From the NCBI RefSeq assembly GCF_001761385.1, contig NZ_CP017476.1, positions 795,501 to 859,500 on the forward strand: DNA of 64,000 nt, written 5' to 3'. Positions 27,751 to 36,093 of the stretch are shown here, piece after piece. Under the pieces are notes generated by a model. It was not told the origin of the DNA. It worked only from the letters and a program-made list of their open reading frames with translations, and searched no databases. This DNA comes from Hydrogenophaga crassostreae. GTDB lineage: Bacteria > Pseudomonadota > Gammaproteobacteria > Burkholderiales > Burkholderiaceae_C. Both the position numbers and the translations under genes were made by a program. Positions within the stretch are counted from its first letter, which is position 1; every line of letters begins with the position of its first letter.

Positions 27751-28932
27751 ATGGCGAACGATTTTCTTTTCACTTCCGAATCCGTCTCTGAAGGCCACCC
27801 CGACAAGGTGTCTGACCAGATCTCTGATGCGATTCTCGATGCAATCTTTAAACAAGACCCGCTGAGCCGCGTGGCCGCGGAGACGCTGTGCAATACCGGT
27901 TTGGTGGTGCTGGCTGGCGAGATCACCACCAATGCGCATGTTGACTACATCCAGGTCGCCCGCGACACCATCAAGCGCATTGGCTACGACGACACCGCCT
28001 ACGGCATCGATTACAAGGGTTGTGCGGTCATGGTTTGCTATGACAAGCAGAGCAATGACATAGCCCAGGGCGTTGATCATGCGTCAGATGACCACCTCAA
28101 CATCGGTGCCGGCGATCAAGGTTTGATGTTTGGCTACGCTTGCGATGAAACGCCCGAACTCATGCCTGCGCCCATTTACTACGCACACCGCTTGGTTGAA
28201 CGCCAGGCCCAGCTGCGCAAAGATGGCCGTTTGCCTTTTCTGCGCCCCGATGCCAAGAGCCAGGTGACCATGCGCTACGTGGATGGCAAGCCCCACAGTA
28301 TCGACACTGTCGTGCTGTCAACCCAGCACACGCCCGACCAGTCCGAGACCGCACTCAAGATGAAGGCCTCGTTCAACGAAGCCATCATTGAAGAGTTGAT
28401 CAAGCCAGTGCTACCCAAAGAGTGGCTGAAAGACACGCGCTACCTGATCAACCCGACCGGCCGGTTTGTTGTCGGTGGACCGCAGGGCGATTGTGGCTTG
28501 ACTGGCCGCAAGATCATTGTGGACACCTACGGTGGCGCCTGCCCCCATGGCGGTGGTGCGTTCAGCGGCAAAGACCCCAGCAAGGTTGACCGCTCGGCGG
28601 CCTATGCGGCGCGTTATGTGGCCAAAAACGTGGTGGCGGCAGGCCTGGCGCGTCAGTGCCAGGTTCAGGTGGCTTATGCCATCGGTGTGGCCCAGCCGAT
28701 GAACATCACGGTTTACACCGAAGGCACGGGTGTGATCCCTGATGAAAAGATTGCCGAATTGGTGAGGGAGCACTTCGATTTGCGCCCCAAAGGCATCATC
28801 CAGATGCTGGATCTGTTGAGGCCCATCTACGAAAAAACAGCCGCATACGGCCATTTTGGACGTGAAGAACCGGAGTTCACGTGGGAGCGTACCGACAAAG
28901 CCGCGGCATTGAAAGCGGCTGCAGGCTTGTAA
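27751..28932 (+). CDS. metK: S-adenosylmethionine synthetase
   Basis: A 393-residue methionine adenosyltransferase (ATP + Met to SAM). Signature segments: EGHPDKVSDQISDAILDA at the N-terminus, GAGDQGLMFGYA (ATP binding), and GGGAFSGKDPSKVDRSAAYAARYVAKN. TGG-free CCTGGAG lies about 8 bases before the ATG. The ~200-base leader upstream contains a possible hairpin (27693-27722). A strong terminator follows. Confidence 0.97.
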   Translation: MANDFLFTSESVSEGHPDKVSDQISDAILDAIFKQDPLSRVAAETLCNTGLVVLAGEITTNAHVDYIQVARDTIKRIGYDDTAYGIDYKGCAVMVCYDKQSNDIAQGVDHASDDHLNIGAGDQGLMFGYACDETPELMPAPIYYAHRLVERQAQLRKDGRLPFLRPDAKSQVTMRYVDGKPHSIDTVVLSTQHTPDQSETALKMKASFNEAIIEELIKPVLPKEWLKDTRYLINPTGRFVVGGPQGDCGLTGRKIIVDTYGGACPHGGGAFSGKDPSKVDRSAAYAARYVAKNVVAAGLARQCQVQVAYAIGVAQPMNITVYTEGTGVIPDEKIAELVREHFDLRPKGIIQMLDLLRPIYEKTAAYGHFGREEPEFTWERTDKAAALKAAAGL

Positions 28933-28990
28933 AGCCAGCCGCTCACCGCATGAGCGTTGAAGCGGTGTAAGTGGTCACTTTAAAAAATGG

Positions 28991-29020
28991 GCCCCTGTGT
29001 GAAAGCACAGGGGCTTTTTT
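28991..29020 (+). terminator. rho-independent terminator after metK
   Basis: Perfect 9-bp stem GCCCCTGTG (28991-28999) and CACAGGGGC (29006-29014) with a 6-base loop, then six T. Confidence 0.92.
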
Positions 29021-29143
29021 CTTGCCACTTCGATGGCGATGGGCTTGTGTGGTCAATCAGGGCTGAATTTTTGGCGGGGCCGACCGATAAGGAGGGCAGA
29101 GTACTTTTACGCTGTGCATCGCAAAGACCCGGAGCCCAACATC

Positions 29144-31222
29144 ATGGAAACACTTGCCACTTCTGAAACGAGCCTGGAAACAAGCCCCGAGCTGGAGCGC
29201 TTGGTGGCTTTGCGCACCCAAGCGTTGCAAGCCGACTTGGATCGCGCCAACCGACGGTTCGAAAATGCACCCTGCGGCCATCTGATGCTGGATGGGGCGT
29301 TGCGGTTGATGGACATCAACCAAACCCTGCTGGAATGGCTGGGCTACCAACGGGACGAATTGCTCGACCCGTCGATCAACCTGACGACTTTGGTGGACTC
29401 GGCCTGGTACCAACTGATGCAGCCGCGCCTGGAGGCCATCGGGCAATCAGATTCTGTTGAATCGATGGAACTGGATCTGATTCGCAAGGACGGCAGCCGT
29501 TTTCAGGCCCTGCTCACTTGCACGGCAGTCAAAGACGCTGAGGGACAGTTCTTGTACAGCCACTCCAGCGTTGTCGATATCAGCGAGCGCAAAAACACCG
29601 AGCAACGGGTTGCTGCACACGATGGCTTCCTGCAGACCATTACCGATCGCATCCCCGTCGAGTTGGCCTACTTTGACAAAGACCTCAACTGCCGGTTTGC
29701 CAACCGAGCCCATGCGGCCCGCTACGGGCGGCAGCCCGAAGACATGGCGGGTGAAAACCTGAGCAACCTGGTGGATGCCGACAAGCTGCCGGAAATCCTG
29801 CCATTCGTGGCCGAGGCGCTGAGTGGCCAAAACCAGACTTTTGAGTCGGAATACCTGGGGACTGACGGACGTCGAAGCTATTTTGAAGTGCACTACATCC
29901 CCGATCAACGAAAGGGTGATATCGAGGGCATCTTCATTGAGTTGCACGACATCAGCGAAAGCCGTCGAACAGAGGAGTTCGTGCTCGAAGCGAACCGCGA
30001 TCTGGAGGAACGGGTGCGTGAGCGCAGCGCCGAACTGTTCCAAAGTGAGCAGCGCTACCGCTTGATGGTGGATGCCATCCAGGACCACTGCATCTATTTC
30101 GTGGACGAACACGGTGCCGTGACCGAGTGGACGGAAAGCGCCCAACGTCTGCACGGGCATTCGCGTCAGCAAATGCTGGGCCGCCCCTACCAGAACCTGT
30201 TGGCCATCGGCAACGCCGGTGAGGACGAAGTGGATCCCGAACAGGTTCTCCGTCTGGCAAAAGCCCATGGCCAATGGGAGACCCGGGGTTGGCGCCTTCG
30301 CGACGATGGCTCACGCTTCTGGGCCCACACCGTGCTCACAGCCTTGCGCAACGAGGGCGGTGAGCTGCAAGGTTTGTCTGCGATTACGCGTGACATGACA
30401 GCAGCCAAGAGTCTGGAGGACGTGATGAACGACCTCAACAAGGAACTTGAGAAACGTGTGGCAGAGCGCACCCAGCAACTGGTGGCGGCGAACAAAGACC
30501 TCGATGTGTTTTCCCACATGGTGTCGCATGATTTGCGCGCCCCACTGCGTCACATATCCAGTTTTGTCACCTTGTTGCAAGAGCAACTGGGCGAATCCAG
30601 CGACCGCCTCACCCTGCAGTACCTGAATTCCACAGCCAAGGCCAGCCGCCGCATGAGTTACATGATCGAAGGCTTGTTGGAGTACGCCCGTCTGGGCCGA
30701 GTCACGCTGGACTCCCAACCCGTGCCCTTGGCTCCCTTGCTGGATGGGGTCATCGCTCATCTCAAGATGGAAAACCCCGACCGCCAGATCGAGTGGGTGA
30801 TCGAAGAGGACTTGCCAGTGGTGCGCGGCGACGCCATGTTGCTGGCGCAGGCTTGGGGCAACTTGTTGAACAACTCGGTGAAGTACACCAGAACCCGGGA
30901 AGCCGGGCGCATTGAAGTGGGCTGGAAAGTCAACCCTGTGGGTGGCCGCACCTTCTTCGTTCGTGACAACGGCGTGGGTTTCGATCTGGAGAAGGCCCAT
31001 AACCTGTTCGTCATGTTCCAGCGCCAGCACCACTCCATGGACTTCGATGGCACGGGTACCGGCCTGGCACTGTCTCAACGCATCGTTGAGCGCCACGGAG
31101 GTCGAATCTGGGCAGAAACGGCACCCGATGAAGGCTGCACCTTCTACTTCACGTTGCCATTCGAAGGCACCGAACCCGAACTGGAGTTTCCTGCCTCGTC
31201 GATGGCGGAGCTGGCTTATTGA
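29144..31222 (+). CDS. soluble multi-PAS sensor histidine kinase
   Basis: A 692-residue kinase without membrane helices. Three PAS domains (about residues 35-160, 165-290, 305-425) are joined by coiled coils, then a HisKA domain with phosphoacceptor His462 in FSHMVSHDLRAPLRHI, and a HATPase_c domain with N box NLLNNSVKYT, G1 DNGVGFD and G2 GTGTGLAL. The H box and short linker resemble phytochrome-like kinases, though no chromophore domain is present. No response regulator is adjacent. ATG 29144 has GGAG nine bases upstream; in-frame upstream starts lack this. Confidence 0.9.
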   Translation: METLATSETSLETSPELERLVALRTQALQADLDRANRRFENAPCGHLMLDGALRLMDINQTLLEWLGYQRDELLDPSINLTTLVDSAWYQLMQPRLEAIGQSDSVESMELDLIRKDGSRFQALLTCTAVKDAEGQFLYSHSSVVDISERKNTEQRVAAHDGFLQTITDRIPVELAYFDKDLNCRFANRAHAARYGRQPEDMAGENLSNLVDADKLPEILPFVAEALSGQNQTFESEYLGTDGRRSYFEVHYIPDQRKGDIEGIFIELHDISESRRTEEFVLEANRDLEERVRERSAELFQSEQRYRLMVDAIQDHCIYFVDEHGAVTEWTESAQRLHGHSRQQMLGRPYQNLLAIGNAGEDEVDPEQVLRLAKAHGQWETRGWRLRDDGSRFWAHTVLTALRNEGGELQGLSAITRDMTAAKSLEDVMNDLNKELEKRVAERTQQLVAANKDLDVFSHMVSHDLRAPLRHISSFVTLLQEQLGESSDRLTLQYLNSTAKASRRMSYMIEGLLEYARLGRVTLDSQPVPLAPLLDGVIAHLKMENPDRQIEWVIEEDLPVVRGDAMLLAQAWGNLLNNSVKYTRTREAGRIEVGWKVNPVGGRTFFVRDNGVGFDLEKAHNLFVMFQRQHHSMDFDGTGTGLALSQRIVERHGGRIWAETAPDEGCTFYFTLPFEGTEPELEFPASSMAELAY

Positions 31223-31245
31223 TCCAGGCGCAGCGCGCGCCAGGC

Positions 31246-31287
31246 AAAAGGCCGCAAGGTGGACAGCTGTCCACCTTGCGGCCTTTT
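31246..31287. terminator. bidirectional terminator, perfect 42-bp palindrome
   Basis: The two 21-base halves, starting AAAAGGCCGCAAGG and ending CCTTGCGGCCTTTT, are exact reverse complements. It lies between the convergent stops of the histidine kinase (31222) and metG (31305), and has A and T tracts on the correct sides to act in both directions. Confidence 0.88.
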
Positions 31288-31304
31288 CATTCTTCGTCGG
31301 CGCT

Positions 31305-33449
31305 TCAGCGCACCCGCATGCCGGGTTTGGCGCCTGGCCATGGGTTCAGGATGTAGATGCCGGGTTCGGCTTTTTCGTCGGCATGGCCGGCAGCCAGCAC
31401 CATGCCTTCGCTCAACCCGAATTTCATCTTGCGCGGCGCCAGATTGGCCACCATCACAGTGAGCTTGCCCACCAGGTCTTCGGGCTTGTAGGCGCTGGCG
31501 ATGCCGCTGAAGACATTGCGGGTCTGACCTTCACCCACGTCGAGCGTCAGGCGCAGCAGCTTGACCGAGCCTTCCACCGCTTCGCAGTTCACGATCTGGG
31601 CGATGCGCAAGTCGATCTTGGCGAAGTCGTCGATGGTGATGGTGGGGGCGATGGCCTCGCCGCCGGGCAGCCCCAGGGCGAGCGCAGCCATCTCGGGAGG
31701 GGGCGAACCAGGCGAAGCAGCGAGTGTGGGGGCGCTGCGCCTTTCGTCACCGGCTAGGGGTTTTTCGACCAAGGGGGCAGGAGGCGGCTCGAACAGCGCG
31801 TCAAGCTGCTTCACGTCCACGCGCTGCATCAGGTGCTGGTAGGCACCAATGGCGTGTCCTGCGCCGAGCAGTTTGCCCGCGTCGCTGAATGTGAGCGGCT
31901 CGATCTTGAGGAAAGCCTCCACGTTGGCCGCCAGTGCGGGCAGCACTGGTTTCAGGTAGAGCGAGATCAGGCGGAAGGCTTCGATGCAGGTGCTGCACAC
32001 GTCTTGCAGGCGAGCCTCCTGGCCTTCTTTCTTTGCCAGTTCCCAGGGCTTGTTCTGGTCGACATAGGCGTTGACCTTGTCGGCCTGCAGCATGATTTCG
32101 CGCAATGCTTTGCCGTACTCGCGCTCGGCGTACAGATCGGTCACCTCGATGGCGATGTCCTGAATCGATGCCAGCAGTGCCGCGCCATCGGCCGAGGCGG
32201 CGCCCAGCTTGCCGTCAAAGCGCTTGGCGATGAAACCTGCAGCGCGGGAAGCGATGTTGATGTATTTCCCCACCAGATCGCTGTTGACGCGCAACATGAA
32301 GTCTTCGGGGTTGAAATCGACGTCTTCGTTTTTACCGCTGAGCTTGGCCGCGAGGTAATAGCGCAGCCACTCGGGGTTCATGCCGAGCTCGAGGTACTTC
32401 AGCGGGTTCAGACCGGTGCCCCGGCTCTTGCTCATCTTCTCGCCGTTGTTGATGGTGAGAAACCCGTGCACAAACACGGCGTTGGGTACTTTGCGGCCGC
32501 TGAACTTCAGCATCGCCGGCCAGAACAGCGTGTGGAAGGTGATGATGTCTTTGCCGATGAAGTGGTACTGCTCGGTCGTCGGGTCGGCCATGAAGGCGTC
32601 GTAGTCCACGCCGATCTTGCCGAAGTGGTTTTTCAGCGAGGCGAGGTAGCCAATGGGCGCGTCCAGCCAGACGTAAAAATACTTGCCCGGTGCATCAGGA
32701 ATCTGGATGCCGAAGTAGGGCGCATCGCGGCTGATGTCCCAGTCGCCCATCTTGGGCTTGCCGTCTTCGCCCGGTGCGATCCACTCGGTGATCTTGTTCA
32801 GCACCTCGGGCTGCACCGCGCCGCTGTTGGTCCAGCCGTTCAGGAACTCGATGCAGCGGGGGTCGGAGAGTTTGAAGAAAAAGTGGTCGGAGCTCTTGAG
32901 CACCGGCACCGCGCCAGACAGGGCCGAATAGGGGTTCTTCAGTTCGGTGGGCGCGTACACGGCACCGCAGTTTTCGCAGTTGTCGCCGTACTGGTCTTTG
33001 GTGCCGCATTTGGGACACTCGCCCTTGATGAAGCGGTCGGCCAGGAACATGCCTTTTTCAGGGTCGAAGAACTGCTCGATGGAGCGTGTTTCGATCAGGT
33101 CGTTGGCTTTCAGGGCGCGGTACACGTCTTGTGCAAGCTCGTGGTTTTCGGGTGCGTCGGTGTTGTGCCAGTTGTCGAAGGCAATGTGAAAGCCGTCGAG
33201 GTAGGGCTTGCGGCCCGAGGCAATGTCGGCCACGAACTGCTGGGGCGTTTTGCCGGCCTTTTCGGCCGCGATCATGATGGGTGCGCCGTGGGCATCGTCG
33301 GCGCAGACGAAGTGCACTTCGTTGCCGCGCATGCGCTGGAAGCGCACCCAGATGTCGGCCTGGATGTATTCCATGATGTGGCCGATGTGGAAATGGCCGT
33401 TGGCGTAGGGCAGGGCGGTGGTAACGAAAAGGCGGCGCGGCTGGCTCAT
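31305..33449 (-). CDS. metG: methionyl-tRNA synthetase
   Basis: A 714-residue class I synthetase charging tRNA-Met. The HIGH motif is HIGH in NGHFHIGHIMEY, the KMSKS loop is KMSKSRG. A zinc knuckle is seen as CPKC...CENC (about residues 148-164). The anticodon-binding domain follows, and the C-terminal ~105 residues form an EMAP-like tRNA-binding/dimerisation domain (FAKIDLRIAQIVNCEAVEGS). A Pro/Ala-rich linker of ~45 residues (PPPAPLVEKPLAGDERRS) precedes it. It is divergent from apbC, a common pairing in this group. Confidence 0.96.
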   Translation of the reverse strand: MSQPRRLFVTTALPYANGHFHIGHIMEYIQADIWVRFQRMRGNEVHFVCADDAHGAPIMIAAEKAGKTPQQFVADIASGRKPYLDGFHIAFDNWHNTDAPENHELAQDVYRALKANDLIETRSIEQFFDPEKGMFLADRFIKGECPKCGTKDQYGDNCENCGAVYAPTELKNPYSALSGAVPVLKSSDHFFFKLSDPRCIEFLNGWTNSGAVQPEVLNKITEWIAPGEDGKPKMGDWDISRDAPYFGIQIPDAPGKYFYVWLDAPIGYLASLKNHFGKIGVDYDAFMADPTTEQYHFIGKDIITFHTLFWPAMLKFSGRKVPNAVFVHGFLTINNGEKMSKSRGTGLNPLKYLELGMNPEWLRYYLAAKLSGKNEDVDFNPEDFMLRVNSDLVGKYINIASRAAGFIAKRFDGKLGAASADGAALLASIQDIAIEVTDLYAEREYGKALREIMLQADKVNAYVDQNKPWELAKKEGQEARLQDVCSTCIEAFRLISLYLKPVLPALAANVEAFLKIEPLTFSDAGKLLGAGHAIGAYQHLMQRVDVKQLDALFEPPPAPLVEKPLAGDERRSAPTLAASPGSPPPEMAALALGLPGGEAIAPTITIDDFAKIDLRIAQIVNCEAVEGSVKLLRLTLDVGEGQTRNVFSGIASAYKPEDLVGKLTVMVANLAPRKMKFGLSEGMVLAAGHADEKAEPGIYILNPWPGAKPGMRVR

Positions 33450-33584
33450 GGGGGGCTTTCTGACGGGGAACCTTTGATTTTAGGGCTTTGATGCCCACAG
33501 GCGGGTTGTGTGTATGGGATGAATGCCCCAGCACCGGTAGACTTCCGAGTCTGTTTCGCCCCACATTCCTGGAGATTGCCCCCG

Positions 33585-34676
33585 ATGTCCGTAGATTCCG
33601 CAGCCCTGTTGACCGCCTTGCAGTCAGTGATCGACCCCAACACGGGGCAAGACTTCGTGTCCACCAAGGCGCTGAAAAACCTGAGTGAACAATACGGCGA
33701 GGTGAGCTTTGATGTGGAGCTGGGGTATCCGGCCAAGAGCCAGGTCGAGCCCCTGCGTGCCGCTTTGGTGGCGGCGGCCAAAGCAGTGCCGGGCGTGGAA
33801 AACGTGTCGGTCAACCTGAGTATCAAGATTGCGGCCCATGCTGTTCAGCGCGGCGTGCAACTGTTGCCAGGCGTGAAGAACATCATTGCGGTGGCTTCGG
33901 GCAAAGGCGGCGTGGGCAAGAGCACCACGGCGGCCAACCTGGCGCTGGCGCTGGCGGCCGAAGGCGCCACGGTCGGCATTCTGGATGCCGACATCTACGG
34001 CCCCAGCCAGCCCATGATGATGGGGCTGGAAGGGCGCCCCGAGAGCCACGACGGCAAGACCATGGAGCCGCTGGTGAACCACGGCGTTCAGGTGATCTCC
34101 ATCGGCTTTCTGGTCAACAAGGACGACGCCATGGTGTGGCGCGGCCCCATGGCCACGCAGGCGCTGGAGCAGTTGCTGCGCCAGACCAACTGGAAAGACC
34201 TCGATTACCTGATCGTCGACATGCCACCCGGTACGGGTGACATCCAGCTCACGCTGTCGCAGCGCGTGCCGCTCACCGGCGCGGTGATCGTGACCACGCC
34301 GCAGGACATCGCCTTGCTCGATGCGCGCAAGGGCATCAAGATGTTTGAAAAGGTGGGCGTGCCCATTCTGGGCATTGTGGAAAACATGGCGGTTTATTGC
34401 TGCCCCAACTGCGGCCACACCGAGCACATCTTTGGCGAAGATGGCGGCAAGAAAATGGCGGCCGAGTTCGAGATGGACTACCTTGGTGCTTTGCCGCTCA
34501 ACATGCAGATCCGGGTGCAAGCCGATGGTGGTGCCCCGACGGTGGTGGCCGAGCCTGACGGCGAGATCGCGGGGCTTTACAAGGCTGTGGCGCGCCAGCT
34601 GGCGGTCAAGGTGGCCAAGCAGGCCAAGGACTTTTCCAGCAAGTTCCCGTCGATCAAGATCTCCAAGGACACCTGA
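33585..34676 (+). CDS. apbC: iron-sulfur cluster carrier ATPase ApbC/Mrp
   Basis: A 363-residue P-loop NTPase that carries Fe-S clusters to target proteins. A MIP18-like (DUF59) domain spans about residues 1-85, the deviant Walker A GKGGVGKST is at 106-114, and the cluster-binding Cys pair is Cys273/Cys276 in YCCPNCGH. Switch segments VDMPPGTGD and PQDIALLDARKG are typical. ATG 33585 is chosen for its GGAG at 33570 and conserved N-terminus; in-frame codons from 33510 are not conserved. Confidence 0.95.
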   Translation: MSVDSAALLTALQSVIDPNTGQDFVSTKALKNLSEQYGEVSFDVELGYPAKSQVEPLRAALVAAAKAVPGVENVSVNLSIKIAAHAVQRGVQLLPGVKNIIAVASGKGGVGKSTTAANLALALAAEGATVGILDADIYGPSQPMMMGLEGRPESHDGKTMEPLVNHGVQVISIGFLVNKDDAMVWRGPMATQALEQLLRQTNWKDLDYLIVDMPPGTGDIQLTLSQRVPLTGAVIVTTPQDIALLDARKGIKMFEKVGVPILGIVENMAVYCCPNCGHTEHIFGEDGGKKMAAEFEMDYLGALPLNMQIRVQADGGAPTVVAEPDGEIAGLYKAVARQLAVKVAKQAKDFSSKFPSIKISKDT

Positions 34677-34704
34677 GGACAGGCTGAGCCAGCCCTGCAA
34701 AAGC

Positions 34705-36054
34705 TCACTCTTCGCTCATGGATGACTTGATGTGGTCGCGCAGCGGCCGCATCAGGTAGTTCATCAGGCTGCGCTCGCCCGTTTTCACAAACAGCTCCAC
34801 GGGCATGCCCGCGCGCACGTTGAGCTTGGCCATGGCCTGGCGGCCTTCAGGCGTTATTTCCGCACGCATGCGGTAGTAGGGCATTTTTGAACCCTCGTCG
34901 ATCAGGCGGTCGGGAGACACCTGGGTCACGGTGGCCGGTATGCGCGGCGTGGTGTTCTGATTGAAGGCAGAGAAGATCAGGTCGACCGGCAAATCCGGGT
35001 GAACCGAATCCACCAGGTGGATGGGGATCTGGCCTTCGACGATCAAGGGCTCATCGATCGGCACGATGTCCATCATGCGAAAGCCGGGGCTGACCACACC
35101 ACCATCGGTGAACACGGCCACGTCGGCGACCATGCCATCGACCGGGGCCCTGACCAGGTTGTTGGTGACTTCGTGGTCCAGGCCTTCCAGCCGGCTGCGC
35201 AAGGCTTCGGTTTCGTTTTGTACTTCGGCCAGCTGGGTGCGCACGTCTTTCTGAAAATCCTGCTGTCTTTGAACGCGGCGCAACTTGAGCTCGCTGATCT
35301 GGCGTTGACCGTGCCTGAGGTTGCCCGTGTCTTCGAGCACGGCCGCTTCCAGCTGCGCCAGGGTGCGCTCAAGTTCCAGCAGGCGGTTGCGCGGCGCGTA
35401 GCCGTCTTTGGCGAGGTTGCGCATGTTGCGCACTTGTTCGTTGAGCAGCGTGAGCTGGTGCGTCTTGCCATCGCGCGCCGATTCGAGGCCCGAATTCTGG
35501 GCTTGCAGGCCGGCCATGTTTTCGTCGATGGCGGCCAGTTCGCTGCGCAAGGCGCCTAGCCGGGCGTTGAATAGTTGGCGTTGAACCTCGGTGGTGCTTG
35601 CAATGCGGGGATCGGCCTGGGCGCCCAGCGTTTCGGGAGGGAAGCGGATGTCGCTCAGGCCGTCGCGTTCGGCGATCAGGCGCGCTTCGGCGCTGCGAGC
35701 GGTGAAATACTGGATGCGGGTGGTTTCGGCGTTGGAGCGGCTTTGTGTGCCGTCGATTTCCACCAGGGTCTGCCCGGCTTTGACCAGGTCGCCTTCTTTG
35801 ACCAGGATCTTTTTGATCGTACCGCCGCTCTGGTGCTGCACCGCCTTTTTGTTGCCGGCCACGGTCACCGTGCCTGCCATGGGAACACCCTGATCCAGCG
35901 GTGCGAAAAATCCCCAGAAGAGAAAGGCCCCAAGTCCAATCAGCACGATCCACCAGCCCAGGCGCACGGGTGCAAGGGCGTCGGTTTTGACGAGATCATC
36001 GGTGCTGATGGTTCGTGGTGCGAGCGTGGTCGCGCCTTGGAGGTTGGGCATCAT
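34705..36054 (-). CDS. type I secretion membrane fusion protein, HlyD/PrtE family
   Basis: A 449-residue periplasmic adaptor of a type I secretion system. One N-terminal membrane helix (about residues 33-53) is followed by GTVTVAGNKKAVQHQSGGTIKKILVKEGDLVKAGQTL, the lipoyl half conserved in HlyD/PrtE proteins, a ~200-residue alpha-helical hairpin, and the C-terminal beta-barrel with GMPVELFVKTGERSLMNYLMRPL, the family's end signature. It follows the ABC exporter gene by about 40 bases. No TolC-like or RTX-type substrate gene is in the window. Confidence 0.92.
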   Translation of the reverse strand: MMPNLQGATTLAPRTISTDDLVKTDALAPVRLGWWIVLIGLGAFLFWGFFAPLDQGVPMAGTVTVAGNKKAVQHQSGGTIKKILVKEGDLVKAGQTLVEIDGTQSRSNAETTRIQYFTARSAEARLIAERDGLSDIRFPPETLGAQADPRIASTTEVQRQLFNARLGALRSELAAIDENMAGLQAQNSGLESARDGKTHQLTLLNEQVRNMRNLAKDGYAPRNRLLELERTLAQLEAAVLEDTGNLRHGQRQISELKLRRVQRQQDFQKDVRTQLAEVQNETEALRSRLEGLDHEVTNNLVRAPVDGMVADVAVFTDGGVVSPGFRMMDIVPIDEPLIVEGQIPIHLVDSVHPDLPVDLIFSAFNQNTTPRIPATVTQVSPDRLIDEGSKMPYYRMRAEITPEGRQAMAKLNVRAGMPVELFVKTGERSLMNYLMRPLRDHIKSSMSEE

Positions 36055-36093
36055 TTCGGGGTGATTCGCGGTGCGTGAAAGGAGCGGACGGGC

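Noticed and set aside
31833..33491. 552-codon plus-strand frame
   Set aside because: Antisense shadow of metG; composition is not protein-like.
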